Shown one piece after another: positions 1 through 7,830 of a DNA stretch of 12,305 bases. Position numbers and translations under genes: made by a program. Source of the stretch: Conidiobolus incongruus B7586 (Eukaryota > Entomophthoromycota > Entomophthoromycetes > Entomophthorales > Conidiobolaceae); the NCBI GenBank assembly GCA_000697335.1, contig JNEM01006718.1, positions 1-12,305 on the forward strand, written 5' to 3'. Below the pieces are notes generated by a model. It was not told the origin of the DNA and searched no databases. It saw nothing but the letters and a program-made list of their open reading frames with translations. The number at the start of each line of letters is the position of its first letter. Within the stretch, counting starts at the first letter, position 1.

Positions 1-33
1 TCACTCTGTATTTTTAATAATAGGAATTTTTTG
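1..33 (+). repeat. Mariner terminal inverted repeat, left
   Basis: This is the 3'-side terminal repeat relative to the transposase. It pairs with 1277-1309 at about 25 of 33 positions, the best block being positions 16-26. The window begins exactly at its outer base, judging from the second copy at 12131. Confidence 0.85.
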
Positions 34-94
34 CAATTAAAAATAAATAAACATTTGAATATATGATATATAAAAATAAATATATAATATAAAT

Positions 95-1128
95 TTAATA
101 GTTTCTTTTATTATTAATAACTTTTTGCTATATTTTTAGCAAACTTCTAACACCTAAAAAATAGTTCTTTTTATTAAAGACTAAAATTTGATATTTTACA
201 AACTAATTAAATTTTCCTGTAGAAATTTTCTTTTCTATAAGCTGGTTTTTTAATTACCTAAAGCAATTATAATCACATAGGTTATAATCAAAGGAATATA
301 CTAGATATAGTAGTTTTTTCCAGTTATTTTTAATTAGAAAGTTTTTTACAGCTTTAGATTTATGTATTTTACAATTATCATGTAAAATAATAGGTTTTCT
401 TAAATTATATTAAAAACACCAATTAGAAATACTTTTATTTAAAAAAACAATATATAGTTTATTATTAATTGATTTTCCTTTAGGAACTAAATAAAAATAG
501 CATATATTATTATAATCTATTACAATAATTAATATTCACTTATTAACAAAATATTTATTTAAAGGGATTTATAAAGAAGGTTGATTTAACTTAATCTAAC
601 ATATTGATTTGTGTTTTAGTAAAGGATTATACATAAAGATTTAAAATTCATCAATTGTAATTATTCACTGTAAAAGTTTAAGCTTCTAGTAATATTTTAA
701 TAAGTTTTGTTTAATAATAGCTATTCTAATTTTTTTTAAGTTTTAGTTAAATTATAAGGTATTTATTTTACATTTTTATTTATTAATTTTAGTTTAAACT
801 TTAAAATATATAAAATACTTGTAAAACTAATATTAAAGTACTTAGATAATTCTCTAGCTAAAATAAAAAGGTACTTTTCAATATATTTTTTCACTTTATT
901 TATAATTGAAAAAGTAACAGTTAAAGTTAATCTTTTAAATTTTAACAGGTTTTAAATAGTTTCTCTTTTAACTTTAAAGTAATTTACCTAATAATAAATT
1001 GTTAATTTAGATAATATTTTATTATTAAAAGCTACTTATAAATTTTAAATAATTTTAAAGGGTTTAAAGTTAAGTTTTACTAATACTAAAATAAAAAACT
1101 TTTGATGATTACTATTTAGTTTAAGCAT
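95..1128 (-). pseudogene. Mariner transposase pseudogene (DD34D)
   Basis: The frame runs from an ATG at 1128 to a TAA at 97-95, about 344 codons, close to the ~345 residues usual for mariner transposases. An N-terminal helix-turn-helix half is recognisable (KPFKII, then LARELSKYFNIS near 861). The family motif around WVPHEL appears with a stop where the Trp should be. The catalytic triad is visible: first Asp in ITIDE (650-652), second in HDN (377-379), third in CDY. Exactly 34 residues separate the last two, the mariner DD34D signature. About 16 stops interrupt the frame, many where relatives have Trp or Gln, as expected from C-to-T or G-to-A changes. One single-base loss lies in the homopolymer at 730-737. 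Family assignment is strong. The finer subfamily is not resolved. Confidence 0.9.
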
Positions 1129-1276
1129 AATTAAATTAAATAACCAATTTTAAAAAGTTAATTTTTTAATCAAAAAAACTAATATATATATATATATTAA
1201 AAATATATAATTTCCTATTAACTTTGTATATATTTATTCATTTCAAATTAATAATATGTTTGAAAAATCAGAAATT

Positions 1277-1309
1277 AAAAAATTTCCTATTATTTCAAAT
1301 TCAAGGTAA
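1277..1309 (-). repeat. Mariner terminal inverted repeat, right
   Basis: This is the 5'-side terminal repeat of the mariner, followed directly by TA (1310-1311). A shorter partial echo of the repeat core, TTTCCTATTA, lies inside the element at about 1211-1220 and may be a subterminal repeat. An (AT)n run sits at about 1180-1197 between the transposase start and the repeat. Confidence 0.85.
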
Positions 1310-1587
1310 TAAAATTTTAAATAATAATAAATTTAAAATTTTTAATTAGTTAATAATTTTTTTAAAAAAAGAATGATAATTTAATTATAAAATTTCTTAA
1401 AAAAATTTTACTTTTATTCTTTTTAATAATATAAAAATTATTCTAATAATTGAGTAAACAATTATAATATAATGATATTCTATATTATTAATTATAGTAT
1501 TATTTCACATGTAAAATATCTTTAAAATCAGTAATTGTTATTATTTATTATATTTATTGCATTTTTATTTTTATTTATATTTTGTTT

Positions 1588-1612
1588 CACTTCGAAGTGT
1601 TCAAATTTGAAC
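1588..1612. repeat. Two abutting perfect palindromes
   Basis: CACTTCGAAGTG at 1588-1599 is a perfect 12-bp palindrome. It overlaps by one base a perfect 14-bp palindrome, GTTCAAATTTGAAC, at 1599-1612. No spacer separates the halves of either, so DNA-level symmetry, such as sites for dimeric proteins, is more likely than an RNA hairpin. The function is unknown. Confidence 0.6.
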
Positions 1613-1700
1613 TTTTACCATATTTGTTCATTTTCTAATTTCAACATAAGTATATTTAATTATTATTTTGATATTAGTACTGAAGTTCTGGGATAATATA

Positions 1701-1750
1701 CTTCGCGCAGTCTTATAATATTGAATTCCAAATATTAGAGCTGGCGCAAG
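1701..1750. other. Imperfect hairpin in a GC-richer island (possible ncRNA)
   Basis: The arms 1701-1722 and 1729-1750 are partly complementary around the central palindrome GAATTC (1723-1728). Paired blocks include CTT/AAG, GCG/CGC, CAG/CTG and AATATT/AATATT, with small bulges. The surrounding 1680-1800 is clearly richer in G and C than its AT-rich flanks. No coding frame and no known RNA family was recognised. It may be a structured RNA, a binding site or an old repeat remnant. Confidence 0.3.
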
Positions 1751-2282
1751 ATCTACTTTTAAGAAACTAAGAGCAGTATTGTTAGAATGTTCCCCTTAAC
1801 ATTTCATCATTACAAATTCAAAATTATTAATCTACCTTGTGTTGATTAGTTTATTTCGATATAAATAATCGATGTAACAAAACTATTAAAAAATGATAGA
1901 GTTTCTTTGGACTGGGTCATTTGCTATAGTATTGATAATATAATTAAGAATAAAATTATTAATTAAAAATGTTCTAAATAATAACTAGAATTTAAAATTC
2001 AGGGATTTAATAAGAATCAATACTTAAAATAAATTCAAACTTGTTAGATTATATTTGGAAAAAAACTTATGTGAAAATGGTAAATGAAATCGATATATTA
2101 TTGAAAAATTGTATAAAACTCTATATAAAATAAATTTATAATATAAAAATAACAAATTGAAAATTTTGTGACTAAAATAGTCGTTATATTGATAAAAGCA
2201 AAAAAAATAATCAATAATATAGGTAATTGAGAGATTACCATTATAAAAAGGGAAGGGTGTGTAAATTCATATTCCATTGAGT

Positions 2283-3915
2283 TTAATGGAAAGCCTTGGA
2301 TTCCAATAACATTTCGTTTTGAGGATCCAAACCGAGGCAAGCACGAAACAAGTTTTCCATAGCCATACGTTGCTTAGCGAGAGCGTTGACGACGGGGGTA
2401 TTGGGAGGAACCATGGGGGCCTTAAGCATGTATGAGAGGATGGACAAGACGGAGTGGAAGGGAGCATATTCTTCCATATCTTCAGTACGATATTGGATAC
2501 GAGTCATCAATTCGGTGATCATGAATAAGTCAATAATCAAAGGTGAGGCCAACAAAGAATCTTCACAGGTGTTATAAAGAGAGATGGTGTTCTTACCGTT
2601 CATGAAGATTTCACTGACGTATTCATCTAAAGCTCTCTTGGAGTCACCAACAGTGGGGACATACTTGATGACAACGACATGGTCAGGATGTTCATCCTTG
2701 GAGTATAAGATATTGTTAGCTTCAACCATATCGTCAACAACGTTACTCTTGGAGATTTCCTTAGAGCGGAATTGTTGAGGAGCAGACAAATTCTTACCGT
2801 CATTGTTACCCAAGTGGTTGTAACTGGTGATAGCAATGGGCTTAATACCAGCATTGACTAAGAAGTCAACAAGAACAGATTTGACCTTGGTTTGACCACT
2901 CTTGAAATCGTCACCACCAATGTAGACACGGTGACGTTCAGCCAATTCAATGACACCAGGAACAAAGGTGTTTTGAGGGCTTCCGTTAATGAAAGGAGAG
3001 CCTTCCAAAATACTAGCCATGGCGAAGACGGTGGAGGGGGAGACTTCTTCGTGACTGGTCTTGACAGAGTTCAAGAGATTATCGGCAGTATCGTTGACAC
3101 CTTCGATAATGCTAGCAAAACGTTCGGTGTTAGCGGTCCACAAGACAATAACCTTATCCAAACCATGAGTGGCCTTAAAGTTACGAATGTCTTGACGGAT
3201 GTGTTCTAAGTGAGCTTGCTTGTCATTGCCGGGAATGACGTTGTCAGCACGTTCGTTTTGGTTGGCAGCAATGAAGTCAGGATAGTAGATAGAGGGAAGA
3301 GGCTTGAGTTGGCTCATTTCATCCTTCAATTGGCGTTGAAGGTCATAATCCAAAACTTGAGCGCGTTCCATGGCTTCAGCGATGTTGGCGCTGTTAATAT
3401 CCCAACCGCCCAAGACGATATCATTGGGGTGGACCATAGGCAAGATATCTTTGAAGGGGATGAAGACATCCTTTCCGTTTTCATCAACCCCAAGCTTCAA
3501 AGTGGAGGCCATGACGACGGAACCGTAATAGTTGGGGGATTTGATTCCTTCTTTGGTATGCCATTGGACATTGCGACGGTTAGCGGCAATACTGGCAGTG
3601 ACGGTGGATCCATTGTTACCACCCCAGCCGACCATCATCAAACTGATCAATTGATTAGAAAAAGAGAATTAAAAGTAATTTTAACTATGCTTACCCAACT
3701 TTGGGAAGTTTGATATCAGTCTTGAAGTGATAAGTAACGTCAGTAGGAGTCACCTTTAATTGGCCATCGGCGGTACGGGACACTTTGGAGTTTCTGTAAT
3801 GATACTTGGATAAAATGTGCTCATCGGTATATTGGGTAGATTCGGATTCTACACGGAACTTGAGGCTGGTGCTACCTTGAGCTAAGCTTTCGGAATTTTT
3901 ATTAAGAGGAGGCAT
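2283..3915 (-). CDS. INO1: Inositol-3-phosphate synthase (two coding exons)
   Basis: This enzyme converts D-glucose 6-phosphate to 1D-myo-inositol 3-phosphate using bound NAD, the first and committed step of inositol synthesis, and acts in the cytosol as a tetramer. The coding parts are 3915-3695 and 3642-2283, which join in frame to 526 residues, close to yeast Ino1 (533). The intron (3643-3694, 52 nt) has donor GTAAGC, a CTAAT branch-like site and acceptor CAG, and joins KLPKVG to LMMVGWGG. Visible family motifs are GWGGNNG (residues 79-85, NAD binding), LWTANTER (about 241-248), [11 protein letters not shown] (293-303), [11 protein letters not shown] (316-326) and [10 protein letters not shown] (347-356). 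The start was set at the ATG at 3913-3915 because the frame upstream has no other ATG before a stop. It is preceded by AAT, giving a favourable A at -3. The gene uses many G/C-ending codons despite its AT-rich surroundings, suggesting strong expression. It appears intact. Confidence 0.97.
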
Positions 3916-3944
3916 ATTGAATTCAAGTTTAACAGCAGGTGTCA

Positions 3945-4117
3945 CTGATAATTATAAACTACTTAGATTGTTTAGGTTTAGATCCCACTCGAATATTACA
4001 CCTAATAGATAATAGTAATAATTAATTTTGATGAACATTTGATTTTTTTGGAGCTGTTGTTTAATGTAGAGATCAATAGTGTAAATTAAAGGATAAAATG
4101 AAATAAGAAACACTTAC
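3945..4117 (-). other. Probable leader (5' UTR) intron of INO1
   Basis: A strong donor, CAG|GTAAGTG, ends at 4117, and an acceptor ATCAG lies at 3945-3949, 29 nt upstream of the INO1 start codon. The segment is 173 nt, longer than the coding introns here (50-60 nt). Splicing would join a leader exon (from about 4118 upward) to 3944. Phase analysis shows that no ATG in the leader exon can be joined in frame to INO1, so this would be an untranslated-leader intron. Confidence 0.55.
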
Positions 4118-4269
4118 CTGAAAGGATTATGGAGTGAGGAGAGAAGATTGGCGAAGATTTTGGAAAAACTTAAAAGGGTATGAAACCGTTGAGAGCTCTT
4201 TTGTAAATTGTCTGTGCCGTTGGCAACCAGTTGATTCTTCAAAAGAAGTGTATTACGACCATTCAACAT
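4118..4269 (-). other. Leader exon with an upstream open reading frame
   Basis: From the ATG at 4267-4269, a frame of 50 codons plus two bases stays open to the donor at 4117. If spliced, it would read a few more codons and stop at a TAA about 13 nt before the INO1 ATG. If unspliced, it stops at once in the intron. A second ATG at 4271-4273 opens only six codons. The segment is less AT-rich than its flanks and has a pyrimidine-rich stretch at about 4128-4150. Whether transcription starts upstream of this ATG is unknown, so the uORF may not be transcribed. Confidence 0.4.
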
Positions 4270-4503
4270 TCATGGAGTTGCTCTATTTAAATATTTAGAA
4301 TAATGGATTACAAATTTTGGTATTCAAAATTCACATTCTTCTCACTTAACTTGAATGATTAATATGTCACAATAATTCTTCAATTTGGGTATTTGGTGAC
4401 GTGTAATATCGTTAATAACAATAGGTTTCAAATATAGTCTAATTTATGCATCATCTGAATCAGCATTATATAAGCAAAGATCTTTGATGATTGATCATAA
4501 GTG

Positions 4504-4532
4504 AATTAAGCAAACTTTAGCATTGCTTAATT
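4504..4532. repeat. Perfect 10-bp inverted repeat
   Basis: AATTAAGCAA (4504-4513) and TTGCTTAATT (4523-4532) are perfect reverse complements around a 9-nt loop. It lies 235-260 nt upstream of the INO1 leader ATG. It could be a hairpin, an operator-like site or a remnant of a small inverted-repeat element. Confidence 0.5.
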
Positions 4533-4562
4533 TATTTGATATCAGTTATTTTATGTACTCTT

Positions 4563-4614
4563 AAACTGATAAAACCATATTTTCCAGTTAATTTTTCTGA
4601 TATTTTATCAGTTT
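4563..4614. repeat. Perfect 12-bp inverted repeat
   Basis: AAACTGATAAAA (4563-4574) and TTTTATCAGTTT (4603-4614) are perfect reverse complements separated by 28 nt. It lies 30 nt beyond the inverted repeat at 4504-4532, in the same upstream region of INO1. No matching second copy was noticed in the window. Confidence 0.5.
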
Positions 4615-6540
4615 CTGAGTCAAATACGTATTAAATAAAATATATTTTGGAATTTGTTTATTGGTATTTTGATTATTTTAAAACTAAATTAAAAAGTTTA
4701 TGAAATTTGAAAAATTTATCATTTGACAATTTATTCAAAAATCTGTTGATTTTATTATATTTAGCAGAGAATATTAATAAATAATGCTTTCATTATTCGA
4801 GTAGCTGAATTATGCGGTTATAATTTAATGCATCTTTTGAAGGTTATTTTCAAATTTCCATAATCCTAGCCAAAATATACAGTTATAATATTCAGCTACA
4901 CTTGATTGTTGAAATGTCAATATATTTTATATTTAATAATTTTATTATTCACTTATAAAGTGTATTAACTTTTAATCTAACTGTATATTATCACTTATAT
5001 TAATTGGCCAAGTTTGAAAACAAAGTATCAACTCGTTTAATTCAATATTGTCACATTTGTAAAATGAACAATCTTTAGGACCCTCATTTATTCATATACA
5101 TATAAACCAAATATAAATTTACATATAGCACAGTATCAATGGTGAAGAAATAAACACCAGTTATAACTAAAAATAATTCTATAAAGAATGTTTAGTACAT
5201 TCAATATTTGATAAAATATTCGCTTTTCATATCGATTTAATACTAGGATTATTTATTAGATCCATCATATTGGGAATTCCAACTTAATCCTTTATTAATA
5301 AATATTTGCAAATAGGTTGAGATTACTAGTATTGCAAAATTATAAAATCAATTAAAAGCAACTATTATTATCATATTATTTCCAGTGAATGATTATTATA
5401 ATATAAATGTATGTTTCAGAAATAATAAATTCAGTTAATAAATAGGAAATATCATTTGAGTTAATCAGCTAATGTATAGTTTTTTGAAATCGAAAAAGAT
5501 AATAATTTGAATTATATATCATGGTAATTCTCACTTTCATTTAAATTTATTTAAAATGGAATCTTTTTATACACTAATATAACAAGATATTTTTTAAAAA
5601 TAACGAATAGCATAAGAATTTATTTAAACTTTAAATTGTTAATTCAAAAACTATAGATAAAGTATATACCATATTTTGATATGCAAGGAGTATTAAATCT
5701 TCAGGAAGATGACTGCCAGAATTGCTAGAGTGTCTGTAGGATTATATATTTAAAAAACTTTATGTTGTTTTGGAAGAATACTTAAAAATAATTTACTAAA
5801 GAGAAAATTCACGTATTTGATCAAATTAATTTACTATATCCATTAAATAGTGATAACACAATGGATTGTTAGATATAGAGTGTGGATTTACATTTAATGA
5901 ATATACATATTTTAAAGTCATATCACTTGATCATTATATTTCTATATTTTTGAAATTGGTTTTATATTATTAATCTTCCTAAATTTCTAATTTTGAAAAT
6001 TTGTAAAATTTTGCAATGTCAGATATTTGGATAACTATTAATAAATTTCAACTTAAATCAAAATATAATTTTTAAATAATAAAATCCTAATATAAAATGA
6101 ATTTTATATTATTAATTTTTATCTCTTAGTGTTCATTCTGAGATATATTTGTTTTTGGAAAATTTTAAGTTGAATAGCAAAAAACTCAAATCAAAAAAAT
6201 TCAACTTGAAAAAACTATAACTATTTATGTATTAGCTGATAACCATTAAAAATAATGGCAAAATGCTGAGTTTTCACAGACTAATATGAAGAGAAAATAT
6301 AACAAGTATTTTGGTATTCTCTAGTTTAGAAAACCATTATTAGTATTATTCGCAAACTCCAATGTATTTTGTTTTCAATATCTTAGGAATTGGAAAAATA
6401 ATTAAATTGGCAATATTTCGTTAAATTTCGATATTTAGTTCAATTAAATATATTAATTTATAAATAAAATATCAAGAATTTAGTGTAAAAACAAGATTAA
6501 TATAAAACTAGATAACAAAGTGAATAAAATTAATAATGAT

Positions 6541-6544
6541 AAAA
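6541..6544 (-). terminator. Pol III terminator of tRNA-Trp
   Basis: Four T residues on the minus strand directly follow the discriminator base, which is enough for Pol III termination in many eukaryotes. Confidence 0.7.
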
Positions 6545-6616
6545 TGACGCGTGAGAGACTCGAACTCCCAGCCTTCCGCTCTGGAGGCGGACGCGCTACC
6601 ATTGCGCCAACACGTC
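6545..6616 (-). tRNA. tRNA-Trp (anticodon CCA)
   Basis: This 72-nt tRNA gene has no intron. The acceptor arms GACGTGT and ACGCGTC pair with one G-U, and the discriminator base is A (6545). The anticodon stem TCCGC/GCGGA encloses the loop CTCCAGA, giving anticodon CCA for the Trp codon UGG. The T arm GGGAG-TTCGAGT-CTCTC is complete, and the internal Pol III A and B boxes are present. Immediately downstream on the minus strand is TTTT (6544-6541), a Pol III terminator. An LTR begins 19 nt upstream of the mature 5' end. Confidence 0.97.
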
Positions 6617-6635
6617 TTAAGATTTTTTTGACAAT

Positions 6636-7184
6636 TGTTATCTAATGGTCACCTTTTCTCACTCAAAATCACCGATCATCCCAATTAAGTCATATAAATA
6701 ATATTAACCAGTTGTGAATAAGCCTCTAAACCCTTGTTATTACAATCTCTACATGTTTTACAACCTTATTATTGATTCGTCATAGCCTACTTATGCCAAT
6801 ACTTTCTACTCAATTCTAGTGGCACTTTTCTCTATTCTACTTTACAAATAAACCTTATTTTTCTACTCAAAACCCACTTCCGAGCATACTCAAGGAGTCA
6901 TCTATAGCTTCACTTGAGACATATTCCATTATCCGCTCTACATCTATTCCTACTGATATTCTGTAATCTACTTTCTTAGTATGTCAGATTCTCACACTGC
7001 CACTGTTGCTGCTGATCTAGTCGCCTTCTTCAACACTTCATTTACCAGTAATCATGGTCAGATGACTAGGGAACTGGCCATCCGTAACCTACCTCAGTTT
7101 GTAGGCACCATGCTTCATAATTTAGCCTATACAATGGCTATGTCAGTGTTTTCGATGACGCTCAAAGAGCTAATAACCACGACA
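6636..7184 (+). mobile_element. Solo LTR (copy A), Ty3-like tRNA-associated family
   Basis: This fossil solo LTR of 549 bp starts TGTT and ends GACA, the TG...CA pattern of LTRs. Both boundaries are supported by copy B at 11254-11815, where similarity starts and stops at the same points. It holds a TATA-like TATAAATA (6693-6700) and, from 6981 to the LTR end, a 68-codon open frame shared with copy B. An LTR that contains the beginning of gag is known from Ty1. Position just upstream of a tRNA gene resembles Ty3 and other Pol III-targeted elements, so the Ty3-like label is inference. No internal domain is present and no clear target duplication is seen, so it is an old remnant. Confidence 0.75.
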
Positions 7185-7830
7185 ATTTTTGATTAAAATT
7201 TAATTAACTCATTATATTTGAAACCTTAATTTCCTATTTTTTAAATATATAATTTTCAAATTTATTTTGTCACATTTCATTCATTTAAATAAGTTAAATT
7301 TGATTTCAATTAAACAATATATATATTTTTTATAATATATCATAAATGGATTATTTAATCTTTGTAATTATATATTAATATCAACTCATAAATATATATA
7401 ATAATATTTAAAATTCAAAACTATAATTATGTGAACTATCAGTAAAAATTTTATTAAAAAGAATTTAATATTTCAAAATTTTTAATTTGATTAATGGGTA
7501 AATTTAGAATAATTAAGATACCTAAGATTTAATCAAGATCTATTAAGTTTAGAAATTTGATAAATTGTTAATTATTATATTTACGAAATAAAGTTGAAAA
7601 AACTTATATTCAATCTCCAATGTCAATATTCATATTTTTAATTTGTTTTAACCTAATTCTTTTTTAATCTTTCAATTTCATATTTTTATATTATTGATTA
7701 TTGGGAAATGTCTATAAATTAATTAATTCATAATAATTTTAATATTATAATTTCAACGAATATTAATTATAAATCATTGATATTTATATATTTTGTTGAT
7801 TGAATGAACACTAAAATACAGTTAATGAAG
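7185..7830. other. AT-rich spacer, no gene recognised
   Basis: This spacer lies between solo LTR copy A and the stop codon of the kinase-like gene. It is very AT-rich. It must include the 3' untranslated region of that minus-strand gene. No repeat, RNA gene or coding frame is supported. Confidence 0.6.

Larger units (their letters stand above)
1..1309 (-). mobile_element. Full-length decayed mariner (Tc1/mariner superfamily) transposon
   Basis: This is a cut-and-paste DNA transposon of about 1.3 kb, the usual mariner size. The ends are imperfect inverted repeats: positions 1-33 match the reverse complement of 1277-1309 at about 25 of 33 bases, with an identical 11-base core AATAATAGGAA. The right end is followed by TA at 1310-1311, the mariner target duplication. 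The left flanking TA would lie just outside the window, but the second copy at 12131 starts at the same base and is preceded by TA, which fixes the left boundary. Between the ends lies one transposase reading frame on the minus strand. The element cannot encode its own transposase now. The ends look intact enough that past mobilisation in trans is conceivable, but this is inference. Confidence 0.9.
1310..2282. other. AT-rich intergenic region with palindromes and a GC island
   Basis: No protein gene is seen. The stretch is mostly AT-rich, with two local exceptions listed separately: abutting palindromes at 1588-1612 and a GC-richer segment with an imperfect hairpin at 1701-1750. The last 100-200 bases before 2283 should hold the 3' untranslated region of the inositol synthase gene, but I see no exact AATAAA signal on the minus strand there. 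Confidence 0.6.
4274..6544. other. Long AT-rich intergenic region, no gene recognised
   Basis: About 2.3 kb separate INO1 from the tRNA-Trp gene. I find no open frame with recognisable similarity and no transposase or LTR remnant. The part near 4274-4700 presumably contains the INO1 promoter and has two strong inverted repeats, listed separately. A slightly GC-richer patch at about 5683-5740 contains the short symmetrical string ATCTTC-AG-GAAGAT (5697-5710) but no coding signal. Confidence 0.6.

Noticed and set aside
2892-3713. Plus-strand open frames of 105 and 167 codons across INO1
   Set aside because: They are antisense to well-conserved INO1 coding sequence and show no family motif. The reduced stop frequency follows from INO1 codon use.
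4118-4269. The leader frame as a first INO1 exon encoding a targeting peptide
   Set aside because: The frame leaves two bases at the donor, while the INO1 frame at the acceptor needs one. No alternative acceptor corrects this, and the in-frame alternative hits a stop without an ATG.
4330-4337. TTCACATT as an inositol-responsive element (UAS-INO) for INO1
   Set aside because: It resembles the yeast TTCACATG core but lacks the last base of the core. A single 7-of-8 match is expected by chance, and Ino2/Ino4 control is not established outside yeasts.
6630-7186. GACAAT on both sides of LTR copy A as a target-site duplication
   Set aside because: GACA at the right side is also the end of LTR copy B, so most of the match belongs to the element. 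Copy B shows no equivalent duplication.
6981-7196. The short plus-strand frame as a host gene
   Set aside because: It recurs at 11612 inside the same kind of TG...CA repeat beside another tRNA gene, so it belongs to the LTR fossil family.
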